From positions 2,654,535 through 2,718,534 of the forward strand of contig NZ_CP150664.1 of assembly GCF_038024035.1 (NCBI RefSeq): DNA of 64,000 nt. Reading direction: 5' to 3'. The number at the start of each line of letters is the position of its first letter. Within the stretch, counting starts at the first letter, position 1. Of this stretch, positions 25,682 through 34,328 are shown one piece after another. The DNA comes from Polaribacter pacificus (lineage in GTDB: Bacteria > Bacteroidota > Bacteroidia > Flavobacteriales > Flavobacteriaceae). The position numbers and the translations under genes are program-made. The notes under the pieces were generated by a model. The model had not been told where the DNA came from, did not search any database, and was given only the letters and a program-made list of their open reading frames with translations.

Positions 25682-26925
25682 TCTCTCAGATCTACATCTT
25701 CTCCCAGCTTCATTTTTTTCTTGATTCGATATCTTGCTGTTTGGACAGATCTTGGGTCAATTAATAGAATTCTAGCAATTTCTTTTGTCTGCATATGTAA
25801 TTTTACAAAAGCACAAAAACGCAACTCCGTATTGGTTAAGTCTGGATGTAATTTGATGAGTTTGTCATAAAAATTATCATTAACAGCATTGAAATGCACC
25901 TGAAAACTTTCCCATTCTTTATCGGATTCTAATACACTATCGATGTTTTGCACTATTGATTTGACTAGTTTTGTTTCGTTGGTTTGGATGCTTTTGATAT
26001 CGGCTCTAATCTCTTTAAAATGCTGTTTGTTGTGTAGGAGGTTAGTGGTTATTTTTACCATTTCTTTTTCTTTGGTTAACAGTTGATCACTTAAGTCATT
26101 GTTCTTTCTTAAAAGTCTTCGCTCAAGTCCCTTTAGGTAACTGATGTATAAAAATGCACTAAAAACTACAATGAGTAGTAAGATTAATAAAACAAAGATG
26201 ATATACTTTAACTTGTCGTTTGAATCATTTAAAAGTTGGTTGTATGAGGTTACTTTTTCAATATCAAACTTTGAGTTTAAGAAGTTTATTTGATCCTCTA
26301 AATCTACCTTCATTAATTCTTTGTGAGCAATAATCTCTTTGTATACTAACTGATCTTTATAGCCAATAAGTTCTAGACTAAAAATGCAATCGCTAGAGGA
26401 TTTACTAGATTGGTGAATCTCTACGCGAATGGTATTTTTGCCATTTTTAAAGATGGTGTTTTCAAAGAATGTATTGTGGAATATATCTTCATTTTCGATA
26501 TCTACAAAAGTCAAAGCTAAGGTTGATGCGTCAATGGTTGTATTCGGCATATTGTCTCGAAACAGCTCAACTCCATTTATATAGATTACGGCTCCATCAT
26601 CTCGCTGCAATTTAAATTCATACCCTAAAAATTCTTTCGCATCAGTCAGTATAATTTCCTTTTCAAAATATTTTGTAATGTCTTTATTATCTTCTGCCTG
26701 TCCAAAGTTAATGATTGTAGAAACTTTGTTATCTCCATAACCAATAGGTGTTATTCCTTTTTTCCAAGAAGTGCTTTTGGTTTTTAGAAACCAATTTTTG
26801 CTTAAATTCCCTTGGTCATAGTACTTCCATTCATCTCCATTTTTTATGATTTTTTCTTGTGCGACAAGAGGTAAAAATGAAAAAAATAGAATAAGGAATG
26901 TTAGAATGGTTAATCTCTTTTTCAT
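25663..26925 (-). CDS. Membrane-tethered sensor with cytoplasmic LuxR-type HTH
   Basis: Protein of 420 residues with an unusual layout for a transcription factor. There is a signal peptide (1-23), then a periplasmic domain (about 30-190) with RDDGAVIYINGVELFRDNMP, a pattern of galactose-binding-like jellyroll domains. A transmembrane helix follows (240-264), a charged coiled coil (about 268-340), and a C-terminal LuxR-like HTH (about 360-410: LTNTELRFCAFVKL, then KEIARILLIDPRSVQTARYRIKKK). It probably senses an extracytoplasmic ligand and signals through the membrane without phosphorelay. The target genes are unknown. It converges with and overlaps menE. About 225 bases separate its start from yebC, AT-rich and without a gene. 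Confidence 0.83.
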   Translation of the reverse strand: MKKRLTILTFLILFFSFLPLVAQEKIIKNGDEWKYYDQGNLSKNWFLKTKSTSWKKGITPIGYGDNKVSTIINFGQAEDNKDITKYFEKEIILTDAKEFLGYEFKLQRDDGAVIYINGVELFRDNMPNTTIDASTLALTFVDIENEDIFHNTFFENTIFKNGKNTIRVEIHQSSKSSSDCIFSLELIGYKDQLVYKEIIAHKELMKVDLEDQINFLNSKFDIEKVTSYNQLLNDSNDKLKYIIFVLLILLLIVVFSAFLYISYLKGLERRLLRKNNDLSDQLLTKEKEMVKITTNLLHNKQHFKEIRADIKSIQTNETKLVKSIVQNIDSVLESDKEWESFQVHFNAVNDNFYDKLIKLHPDLTNTELRFCAFVKLHMQTKEIARILLIDPRSVQTARYRIKKKMKLGEDVDLRDYLLDL

Positions 26926-27100
26926 GGAGTGATATTATAGCTAGTTGAAGTTTTATAGTAGGTAAATATAGCTTTTTTTGTATATGTAGTAGTTTAGTTG
27001 TAGGTGTTTTTATGATAATAATTAAAATTAGTATACATTTGTCTAACGATTAAGTCAATATTTATTGGGGGATTAATATTAGGTTTAATCTATTTGAATT

Positions 27101-27130
27101 AAAAAGTCGTGATGATAATCACGACTTTTT
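27101..27130 (-). terminator. Intrinsic terminator after the YebC family gene
   Basis: Perfect 13-bp inverted repeat AAAAAGTCGTGAT (27101-27113) / ATCACGACTTTTT (27118-27130) with a GATA loop; T run on either strand. It lies 21 bases past the yebC stop. Confidence 0.9.
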
Positions 27131-27150
27131 TTATGCTTAAAAAACAAGGT

Positions 27151-27867
27151 TTACATTTCCATAGAATGGTATATGTGTTGCACATCGTCATCCTCTTCTA
27201 AACGTTCTAGTAATTTTTCTACATCAGCTTGTTGCTCTTCTGTTAATTTTGTGGTTGTGGTTGGTATTCTTTCAAAACCAGAAGATAAAATTTCTACATT
27301 GTTTTCTTCAAAATAAGATTGTAAAGCTCCAAACTGTTCAAAAGGAGCGTAAATAATAACACCCTCTTCATCATCAAAAACTTCTTCAACTTCAAAATCG
27401 ATTAACTCTAGTTCTAGCTCTTCCATGTCCATACTAATATCTTCCTTTTTTAGCGTAAAGTTACAGGTATGGTCAAACATAAAAACCACTGATCCAGAAG
27501 TTCCTAAATTTCCATCACATTTGTTAAATGCAGATCGAACATTGGCTACCGTTCTGTTGTTGTTGTCAGTAGCAGTTTCTAGTAAGATGGCAATTCCGTG
27601 AGGAGCATATCCTTCAAACAAGACCTCTTTGTAGTTTTGGGTGTCTTTATCTGTTGCTTTTTTGATGGCGCGCTCAACATTGTCTTTAGGCATGTTGGCA
27701 GCCTTGGCATTTTGTATAACTGCTCTTAAGCGTGAGTTGGTTTCGGGGTTTGGTCCTCCTTCTTTTACAGCCATGACAATGTCTTTACCAATTCTGGTAA
27801 AAGTTTTTGCCATTGCTGACCAACGTTTCATTTTTCGTGCTTTCCTAAATTCGAATGCTCTTCCCAT
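27151..27867 (-). CDS. yebC: YebC/PmpR (TACO1) family protein
   Basis: Protein of 238 residues. The N terminus (GRAFEFRKARKMKRW...AKTFTRIGKDI) and AKAANMPKDNVERAIKKAT are typical of the three-domain YebC/TACO1 family. Members were described as transcription regulators; more recent work ties some to translation of proline-rich stretches, so the mode of action is uncertain. It is followed by a strong terminator and preceded at 30 bases by the acyl-CoA carboxylase gene on the same strand. Confidence 0.94.
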   Translation of the reverse strand: MGRAFEFRKARKMKRWSAMAKTFTRIGKDIVMAVKEGGPNPETNSRLRAVIQNAKAANMPKDNVERAIKKATDKDTQNYKEVLFEGYAPHGIAILLETATDNNNRTVANVRSAFNKCDGNLGTSGSVVFMFDHTCNFTLKKEDISMDMEELELELIDFEVEEVFDDEEGVIIYAPFEQFGALQSYFEENNVEILSSGFERIPTTTTKLTEEQQADVEKLLERLEEDDDVQHIYHSMEM

Positions 27868-27897
27868 TTCTATTTTTATTTATAAATATTATAAGTT

Positions 27898-29526
27898 TTA
27901 AACTTGTAAAACTCCCATGTTAAATTGCTTTTCAATAGGAGCGTGATTTGCGGCTTCTATCCCCATAGAAATCCATGTTCGAGTGTCTAAAGGATTGATA
28001 ACTGCGTCTGTCCAAATTCTAGCAGCTGCATAATATGGCGATATTTGATGATCATATCTAGATTTGATCTTTTCAAACATTTCTGCCTCTTTTTCTGGAG
28101 TAATTACTTCTCCTTTCTTTTTTAAAGATGCGGTTTCTATTTGCAATAGTACTTTTGCAGCAGAGTTTCCACTCATTACTGCTAGCTCTGCACTTGGCCA
28201 AGCAACAATTAATCTTGGATCATAGGCTTTTCCACACATAGCGTAATTTCCTGCTCCGTAAGAATTTCCGATAACGATGGTGAATTTTGGTACCACAGAG
28301 TTGCTAACGGCATTCACCATTTTTGCTCCATCTTTAATAATACCTCCGTGTTCTGATTTGCTGCCAACCATAAAGCCGGTAACATCTTGCAAGAAAACCA
28401 AAGGAATTTTCTTTTGATTGCAATTGGCAATAAAACGAGTGGCTTTATCTGCGGAGTCATTATAGATAACTCCTCCAAACTGCATTTCTCCTTTTTTTGT
28501 TTTTACCAATTTACGTTGGTTGGCTACTATGCCTACTGCCCAGCCGTCAATTCTAGCATAGCCAGTTAGGATGGTTTTTCCGTAGCCTTCTTTATATTGT
28601 TCAAATTCAGAGTTATCAACCAGGCGCTTGATTATGTCTAGCATATCATATTGCTCGTTTCTAGCCTTTGGTAAGATTCCAAAAATATCATCAGGGTTTT
28701 CTTTAGGGGCTATTGCTGGTTTTTTACTAAACCCTGCTTTGTTGTAATCACCAATTTTATCTACGATGTTTCTAATTTTATCCAATGCGTCTTTATCATC
28801 TTTAGCCTTGTAATCTGTAACACCAGAAATTTCACAATGAGTAGTTGCCCCACCTAAAGTTTCATTATCGATGTTTTCACCTACAGCTGCTTTTACCAAA
28901 TAGCTTCCAGCTAAAAAGATGCTTCCTGTTTTTTCAACTATTAGGGCTTCATCACTCATAATAGGTAAGTAAGCGCCTCCTGCTACACAGCTTCCCATAA
29001 CCGCGGCAATTTGGGTAATTCCCATGCTGCTCATTATGGCATTGTTTCTAAAGATGCGACCAAAATGTTCTTTGTCTGGAAAGATTTCATCCTGTAGAGG
29101 TAGATAGACTCCAGCAGAATCTACCAAATAAATAATAGGTAGCTTATTTTCTATGGCGATCTCTTGTGCTCTAAGGTTCTTTTTTCCGGTAATTGGAAAC
29201 CAAGCGCCTGCTTTTACAGTTGCATCATTGGCAACCACGATGCATTGTTTCTCTTGGATATAACCAATTTTTACAACAACACCTCCAGAAGGGCATCCTC
29301 CGTGTTCTGCATACATGTCGTCTCCTGCAAAGGCTGCGATTTCTATTGATTTAGAACCTTTGTCTAATAAATAGTCAATACGCTCTCTTGCGGTCATTTT
29401 TCCAGCAGCATGATGCTTGTCAATTCTCTTTTGACCACCACCTAGTTTTACTTTTACCAAGCGCTGTCTTAAGTCAGAAGCAAGCATTTTATTATAGTCT
29501 TCGTTTTTATTGAAGTTTAGATCCAT
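27898..29526 (-). CDS. Acyl-CoA carboxylase beta (carboxyltransferase) subunit
   Basis: Carboxyltransferase subunit of a biotin-dependent acyl-CoA carboxylase (542 residues), of the propionyl-/methylcrotonyl-CoA carboxylase type. It carries the N-terminal GKMTARERIDYLLD, the acyl-CoA oxyanion segments GSCVAGGAYLP and SYGAGNYAMCGKAYDPR, and VFLQDVTGFMVGS. The length and the N terminus are closer to methylcrotonyl-CoA carboxylase beta than to propionyl-CoA carboxylase, but this cannot settle the substrate. No biotin carboxylase or biotin-carrier gene is in this window. It lies downstream of a PrpR/RamB-like regulator on the same strand; such regulators often control acyl-CoA metabolism. Confidence 0.9.
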   Translation of the reverse strand: MDLNFNKNEDYNKMLASDLRQRLVKVKLGGGQKRIDKHHAAGKMTARERIDYLLDKGSKSIEIAAFAGDDMYAEHGGCPSGGVVVKIGYIQEKQCIVVANDATVKAGAWFPITGKKNLRAQEIAIENKLPIIYLVDSAGVYLPLQDEIFPDKEHFGRIFRNNAIMSSMGITQIAAVMGSCVAGGAYLPIMSDEALIVEKTGSIFLAGSYLVKAAVGENIDNETLGGATTHCEISGVTDYKAKDDKDALDKIRNIVDKIGDYNKAGFSKKPAIAPKENPDDIFGILPKARNEQYDMLDIIKRLVDNSEFEQYKEGYGKTILTGYARIDGWAVGIVANQRKLVKTKKGEMQFGGVIYNDSADKATRFIANCNQKKIPLVFLQDVTGFMVGSKSEHGGIIKDGAKMVNAVSNSVVPKFTIVIGNSYGAGNYAMCGKAYDPRLIVAWPSAELAVMSGNSAAKVLLQIETASLKKKGEVITPEKEAEMFEKIKSRYDHQISPYYAAARIWTDAVINPLDTRTWISMGIEAANHAPIEKQFNMGVLQV

Positions 29527-29601
29527 TTAGTTGTTGGTTTAGTTTGCTAAAATAAGAAATTCATTAGAAAATAGAGAGTATATACGTGAGAGTATGGTAA
29601 C

Positions 29602-31086
29602 TTAACTGAATTTGTTTAGGATTCCTTTTACCGTTTCCGAAATTTCTTTGTATTGAAGCTGTTTATTAAGAATAAGCGCAGGCATAATGCGTTCTTTACA
29701 ATTGTTAACGGCACAAGTTTCGCAAGTGACTCCAACTATTCTTGTGGGGATATTTGGGTCTTCGCTAAATTGAATTTTCTTTTTAAGATGTGGTGATAGA
29801 AGCATGCCTATACAGGTGCTTCTGTTTTGGTCTTTTTTAAACGGGTCAGCGCCAGCGCTTGAAAGCACTAAGTAATTACTATTGGAGTTCTCGTATGATG
29901 ATATTTGTAAATTAAAAGTAGTTTTTAATTTTTTTGACTTTTCTAAGTCGTTAAGTGTTTTTAGTGCAATCCAGCGTCTGCAATAATGCTCATTGTTTCT
30001 ATTTCCGTGTGGATCTTGTTGTTGGGTAATATGAAGCTCTTTTTTTAGTTTAAAAAGTTCTTTTTTCTTGGTTTTGTTAAATCGTAAGAAAAACAAGTTT
30101 TTAATGTGAAAATGTTTAGGTAAGATATTGGTCAGTCTTTGATAAAATGTTTCAGGCGAGCAGTTGTATTGATTTAAGATGTTTTCAAACTCATTTGGTT
30201 GCCATGTTTGATTGTTGAAGACCTGTTTTAAATTTTTAACGATTGAGTTTTTAGGAATAATTAATGCTCCTGCAAAATATGAGGCGATAAAATTGTTTAA
30301 GACTTGGTCAAAACTTTTAAATTCTATCCAAGGGAATGTATAAAGTCTGTCTTCAATTTTAAGGTAATTGTATGCTAGTTCTTTAGCGTATATAAAAGTT
30401 TTTTGAGCTTCGCTGATGTTTTCTTTTAAAAGTAGTATGTTCTTTTTTGGTATATAGATGGTTCGAAGTTCTTCTAAGTTATTGTGGGTTGAAAATTCTG
30501 TGGTGTTAATGGTGTAATTAAATTCTTCTATTAGGATTTCTTCTAAGTCTAGAGATTTAATTTTTTGATCTAAATTGATTTGATATTCTTTTGCGAATTT
30601 TTCAACAGCTGACTCTGTTTCTTCAAAATAATTATTATGTGCTTCTTGGTAAGAACGCAAAGAAGCTAAGAAAAAACTCTCGCGGGTTAGGTTGTAGTTT
30701 TGAGCAATTTTAATAATTGTACTTATAAAAGCGTTTACTTTTGCCGGTGCATTTGCTACAATATCTATAAGGTTGTTTTCTTTTATTCCGAATAGATCTA
30801 ACGGTATTTCTTTAAGGATTTTAGATTGCAAAATTTCACCAATTGGAGCGAGGTTTTTGTCTAGTTTTAAAGAGACTAAGTGGTCATAGGGTACTTCGAG
30901 CTTGTCAGAAAGTACTGCAATTTTATCTGTTTTTGGGTATTTTTTGCCTTTTTCGATTTCATTTAAATATGATTTTGATAGCCCAGTAAGCTTCGCTAAT
31001 CCAAAGAGAGATAGGTTTTTATCTGTTCTTAGTTGCTTTAGTTTTAAACCAAAGATTAGCCGAATGTATTCATCTTCTATTTCCAT
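29602..31086 (-). CDS. PrpR/RamB/ScfR-type XRE regulator with IrrE-like and DUF2083 domains
   Basis: Transcription factor of 494 residues. An XRE HTH spans about 10-50 (LKQLRTDKNLSLFGLAKLTG then KSYLNEIEKG). A middle IrrE/ImmA-like domain follows (about 150-290) without a clear HExxH, and the C-terminal DUF2083 contains HYCRRWIAL and a Cys cluster Cys455/Cys458/Cys463 (TCETCAVNNC). In Mycobacterium PrpR this cluster binds 4Fe-4S and the protein senses acyl-CoA; Corynebacterium RamB represses the glyoxylate shunt. Here the gene is divergent from aceB-aceA and shares a 128-base control region with two copies of TTAGCGAA, so I infer that it controls the shunt and itself. Its predicted promoter lies so close to the ATG that the mRNA may be leaderless. 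Confidence 0.88.
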   Translation of the reverse strand: MEIEDEYIRLIFGLKLKQLRTDKNLSLFGLAKLTGLSKSYLNEIEKGKKYPKTDKIAVLSDKLEVPYDHLVSLKLDKNLAPIGEILQSKILKEIPLDLFGIKENNLIDIVANAPAKVNAFISTIIKIAQNYNLTRESFFLASLRSYQEAHNNYFEETESAVEKFAKEYQINLDQKIKSLDLEEILIEEFNYTINTTEFSTHNNLEELRTIYIPKKNILLLKENISEAQKTFIYAKELAYNYLKIEDRLYTFPWIEFKSFDQVLNNFIASYFAGALIIPKNSIVKNLKQVFNNQTWQPNEFENILNQYNCSPETFYQRLTNILPKHFHIKNLFFLRFNKTKKKELFKLKKELHITQQQDPHGNRNNEHYCRRWIALKTLNDLEKSKKLKTTFNLQISSYENSNSNYLVLSSAGADPFKKDQNRSTCIGMLLSPHLKKKIQFSEDPNIPTRIVGVTCETCAVNNCKERIMPALILNKQLQYKEISETVKGILNKFS

Positions 31087-31090
31087 ATTC

Positions 31091-31122
31091 CAAAGATACT
31101 TAAAATTAGCGAATCTCTACAA
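31091..31122 (-). promoter_or_regulatory. Promoter of the PrpR/RamB-like regulator
   Basis: On the minus strand, TTTG, a 21-base spacer and TATCTTTG (31098-31091) match the Bacteroidetes -33/-7 consensus. The half-site TTAGCGAA (plus strand 31106-31113) lies inside the spacer, which suggests autoregulation. Predicted transcription start is at about 31084-31087, virtually at the start codon. Confidence 0.6.
31106..31113 (+). promoter_or_regulatory. Half-operator TTAGCGAA
   Basis: Exact copy of the left arm of the palindrome at 31142-31149, 36 bases upstream of it, in the same orientation, with a similar A-rich flank (AAAATTAGCGAA against AAATTTAGCGAA). It sits between the -33 and -7 boxes of the regulator gene. 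Confidence 0.5.
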
Positions 31123-31143
31123 AATATATATTTTTATAAATTT

Positions 31144-31157
31144 AGCGAACGTTCGCT
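31144..31157. promoter_or_regulatory. Perfect 14-bp palindrome, likely operator of aceB-aceA
   Basis: AGCGAACGTTCGCT is its own reverse complement. Its last T forms part of the TTG (31157-31159) that serves as -33 box for aceB, so a bound protein would block RNA polymerase. The divergent regulator is the natural candidate to bind it (inference). Confidence 0.6.
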
Positions 31158-31187
31158 TGTGGAGTTCAAAATTATTTTTTACTATTG
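31157..31187 (+). promoter_or_regulatory. Promoter of aceB
   Basis: TTG (31157-31159), 20-base spacer, TACTATTG (31180-31187): one mismatch to the -7 consensus TAnnTTTG. Predicted start near 31194, about 20 bases before the aceB ATG. Confidence 0.55.
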
Positions 31188-31214
31188 CAACGTAGAAACT
31201 AAAATATAGATAAA

Positions 31215-32810
31215 ATGATACAAACTTCTAAGGCAGATAAAATTCAAATAAATAATTTTGAAGCAAGTGATTATCAAACAATTTTAACAGATAGAGCTTT
31301 GCTTTTTTTAGAAAGTTTGCATTTAAAATTTAATACAAAAAGACTTGATTTATTGGAATCCAGAAAAAAACAGCAAGCTTTTTTTGATGCAGGTAATTTT
31401 CCAAGTTTCCCAAAAGAAACTCAGGATATTCGTGATGGAGATTGGACTTGTGCGCCTTTGCCTAATGATTTATTAGATAGGAGAGTAGAGATAACTGGCC
31501 CTGTAGATCGCAAGATGGTAATCAATGCTTTGAATTCTGGGGCAAAATTATTTATGGCTGATTTTGAAGACAGTACTTCGCCTACTATCCACAATATTTT
31601 AGATGGGCAAATAAACCTAAGGGATGCTGTTAATAAGACTATTTCTTTCGAAGATTCAATCAAAGGAAAACACTATCAGTTAGCCGCTAATACAGCTACG
31701 TTATTAGTTAGACCCAGAGGGTTGCATTTAGATGAAAAACACCTGTTTTTTAAAGGTGAAGCACTGTCGGGTTCTTTAGTAGATTTTGGTTTGTATTTCT
31801 TTCATAACATAAAAAAACTTCAAAGTGAGGATTCGGCAACTTATTTTTATTTGCCAAAAATTGAGCATTATTTAGAAGCTCGTTTTTGGAATGAAGTTTT
31901 TGTGTTTGCTCAAGAATATTTAAGGATTCCACAACAAACAATCAAAGCCACTGTGTTAATAGAAACCATCACTGCTAGTTTTCAGTTGGATGAAATTATA
32001 TATGAATTGAAGGGGCATATGGCAGGATTGAACTGTGGAAGATGGGATTACATTTTCTCGTATATTAAAAAATTTAGAAATCACAAGAATTTTACTGTGC
32101 CAGATCGAGATCAAGTAACCATGGAAAGCCCATTTATGGAGGCGTATTCTTTACGTGTTATTCAGAAATGTCATCAAAGAGGGGTGCATGCAATTGGTGG
32201 AATGGCAGCTCAAATACCAATAAAAAATAATATGAATGCAAATAATGAAGCTTTTGCTAAAGTTGTAAAAGATAAAGAAAGAGAAGTAAAAAATGGCCAT
32301 GATGGGACATGGGTTGCACATCCAGGGTTGGTAGATTTAGTAATGGAAGTCTTTGATTTAAACATGCCTACTAAAAATCAATTACATATTCGCAGAAATG
32401 ATGTTTGCATCACAGAAAAGGATTTGGTTTTGGAGCCTAAAGGAACAATCACGGCTCAAGGAGTTCAGAAAAATATTAATGTAGGTATTTTATATTTAGA
32501 AAGTTGGCTTCGCGGTGTAGGAGCTGCTGCGCTTTATAATTTAATGGAGGATGCAGCTACTGCAGAAATATCGAGAACTCAAGTGTGGCATTGGTTAAAA
32601 AAAAAAGTCGTTTTAACGGATGGCCGTATTCTTACAGAAACCTTGTATCAAAGTTTTAAAGAAGAAGAATTAGAAAAAATACAAAAGCTTGTAGGTTTGG
32701 ATAGATTCGTAAATGGAAAATTCAATTTAGCCATTGAACTTTTTGATCAGTTGGTGCTTGCTGATGAATTTGAAGAATTTTTAACCTTACCAGCTTATCA
32801 ATATCTATAA
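31215..32810 (+). CDS. aceB: Malate synthase A
   Basis: Condenses glyoxylate with acetyl-CoA to malate, second step of the glyoxylate shunt. The 531-residue length is that of the A isoform, not the longer G form. Typical segments are LFMADFEDSTSP, TLLVRPRGLHL, VLIETITASFQLDEI and GLNCGRWDYIFS, which includes metal and glyoxylate ligands, then DGTWVAHPGLVDL and GRCEISR-like AEISRTQVWHWL near the end. It is followed by aceA after 85 bases on the same strand. Expression is probably governed by the palindrome overlapping its promoter. Confidence 0.96.
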   Translation: MIQTSKADKIQINNFEASDYQTILTDRALLFLESLHLKFNTKRLDLLESRKKQQAFFDAGNFPSFPKETQDIRDGDWTCAPLPNDLLDRRVEITGPVDRKMVINALNSGAKLFMADFEDSTSPTIHNILDGQINLRDAVNKTISFEDSIKGKHYQLAANTATLLVRPRGLHLDEKHLFFKGEALSGSLVDFGLYFFHNIKKLQSEDSATYFYLPKIEHYLEARFWNEVFVFAQEYLRIPQQTIKATVLIETITASFQLDEIIYELKGHMAGLNCGRWDYIFSYIKKFRNHKNFTVPDRDQVTMESPFMEAYSLRVIQKCHQRGVHAIGGMAAQIPIKNNMNANNEAFAKVVKDKEREVKNGHDGTWVAHPGLVDLVMEVFDLNMPTKNQLHIRRNDVCITEKDLVLEPKGTITAQGVQKNINVGILYLESWLRGVGAAALYNLMEDAATAEISRTQVWHWLKKKVVLTDGRILTETLYQSFKEEELEKIQKLVGLDRFVNGKFNLAIELFDQLVLADEFEEFLTLPAYQYL

Positions 32811-32816
32811 AAAATA

Positions 32817-32850
32817 ATCCCGAAAACTGCGGCAACAGATCCGGGATCTA
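32817..32850. repeat. Small inverted repeats in the aceB-aceA gap
   Basis: ATCCCG (32817-32822) can pair with CGGGAT (32842-32847), and AGATCC-G-GGATCT overlaps the second arm. No T run follows, so this is more likely an RNA-stability or processing hairpin between the two genes than a terminator. Confidence 0.35.
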
Positions 32851-32895
32851 ATTATCAAATCATTCTATAATAACTCTAATAATCATTACAAAATT

Positions 32896-34173
32896 ATGAA
32901 AACTGAAGCTAGAATTCAAACTTTAATTACAGATTGGGCCACTAATCCACGATGGAAAGGTATTCAAAGACCTTATACAGCAGAAGAGGTTGTTAAATTA
33001 CAGGGCTCTTATCTAATAGAACACAGTATTGCTAAAATGGGGGCAGCAAAATTGTGGAAAAAATTAACCCAACAAAAATTTGTAGCTGGTCTAGGTGCAT
33101 TAACTGGTAACCAAGCTATTCAAGAAGTTGAAGCGGGATTGGATGCTATTTATTTAAGCGGATGGCAAGTGGCAGCTGATGCAAATTTGGCTGGAGAAAT
33201 GTACCCAGATCAATCTTTATACCCAGTAAATAGTGTTCCAATGGTTGTTCAGAGAATTAACAACGCTTTATTGCGTAGGGATCAAATTCAATGTGTCAAT
33301 GCTACTGATTTAAAACTTGATTATTTGGCTCCTATTGTAGCTGATGCCGAAGCGGGTTTTGGGGGTAATTTAAATGCTTTTGAGTTAATGAAATCAATGA
33401 TTGCAGCTGGTGCTTCGGGTGTTCATTTTGAAGATCAATTGAGTTCTGCTAAAAAGTGCGGGCATTTAGGTGGGAAAGTATTGGTGCCTACTCAAGAAGC
33501 AATTAATAAATTAGTAGCAGCTCGTTTGGCTGCAGATGTAATGGGGGTATCAACTTTGATTATTGCTCGTACTGATGCAGATGCTGCAAACCTCATTACA
33601 AGTAATATTGATCAAAGAGATGATGAGTTTATTACTGGGGAAAGAACTAATGAAGGTTTTTATCATGTTCGAAATGGTATAAAACAAGGGATAGCTAGAG
33701 GTTTGAGTTACGCTCCTTATGCTGATTTAATTTGGATGGAAACTTCAAATCCAGATTTGGAATATGCTAGAGAATTTGCTACTGCGATTCACGCTAAATT
33801 TCCGGATAAAATGTTAGCTTACAATTGTTCACCATCGTTTAACTGGGCTGCTAAACTTAGTGTAGCAGAAATGGAGACTTTCCGTGAAGAATTAGCTGAA
33901 ATGGGTTATAAGTTTCAGTTTATAACCCTTGCTGGATTTCACGCATTGAACACAAGTATGTTTGAGCTCTCAAAAGCCTATAAAGAGAGAGGTATGGCAG
34001 GGTATTCAGAATTGCAAGAGCGTGAGTTTTCTTTGCAAAAACAGGGATTTAAAGCTGTTAAACATCAAGGCTTTGTTGGGACAACCTATTTTGATGCGGT
34101 GCAGCAAACCGTAACGGTGGGTGATACAAGTACAGCTGCAATGGCTGGTTCTACAGAAGTTGAACAATTTTAA
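32896..34173 (+). CDS. aceA: Isocitrate lyase
   Basis: Cleaves isocitrate to glyoxylate and succinate, first step of the shunt that lets the cell grow on acetate or fatty acids. The product has 425 residues. The catalytic loop [13 protein letters not shown] contains the KKCGH signature with the catalytic Cys; [11 protein letters not shown] and FEDQLS supply metal ligands. [12 protein letters not shown] is the usual late motif. The start context and the N terminus (RIQTLITDW...[14 protein letters not shown]) are as in other bacterial lyases. It is co-oriented with aceB and ends at a clear terminator. Confidence 0.97.
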   Translation: MKTEARIQTLITDWATNPRWKGIQRPYTAEEVVKLQGSYLIEHSIAKMGAAKLWKKLTQQKFVAGLGALTGNQAIQEVEAGLDAIYLSGWQVAADANLAGEMYPDQSLYPVNSVPMVVQRINNALLRRDQIQCVNATDLKLDYLAPIVADAEAGFGGNLNAFELMKSMIAAGASGVHFEDQLSSAKKCGHLGGKVLVPTQEAINKLVAARLAADVMGVSTLIIARTDADAANLITSNIDQRDDEFITGERTNEGFYHVRNGIKQGIARGLSYAPYADLIWMETSNPDLEYAREFATAIHAKFPDKMLAYNCSPSFNWAAKLSVAEMETFREELAEMGYKFQFITLAGFHALNTSMFELSKAYKERGMAGYSELQEREFSLQKQGFKAVKHQGFVGTTYFDAVQQTVTVGDTSTAAMAGSTEVEQF

Positions 34174-34201
34174 ATAGTACGACTATTTTTGTTGCTTTGT
34201 C

Positions 34202-34233
34202 AAAAGCTCCTCGGATTTATTGAGGGGCTTTTT
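34202..34233 (+). terminator. Terminator after aceA
   Basis: AAAGC-TCCTC (34203-34212) pairs with GAGGG-GCTTT (34222-34231) with a 9-base loop and one T/G wobble, followed by a short T run. It closes the aceB-aceA unit. Confidence 0.8.
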
Positions 34234-34278
34234 ACTTTCAACGGAATTATATTCCATGGAAAATAAAAATATTTTTCG

Positions 34279-34286
34279 TAACTTTG
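34279..34286 (+). promoter_or_regulatory. Candidate -7 element for the FMN reductase gene
   Basis: TAACTTTG is an exact TAnnTTTG match 43 bases before the ATG at 34329. The -33 region shows no clear TTTG. Confidence 0.45.
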
Positions 34287-34328
34287 TTCTTTAATTAGGA
34301 CTTATATTATTAATTTATATACAATTAC

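Noticed and set aside
27641..27901. Plus-strand open frame of 86 codons over yebC
   Set aside because: It is fully antisense to a well-recognised gene and has no family features.
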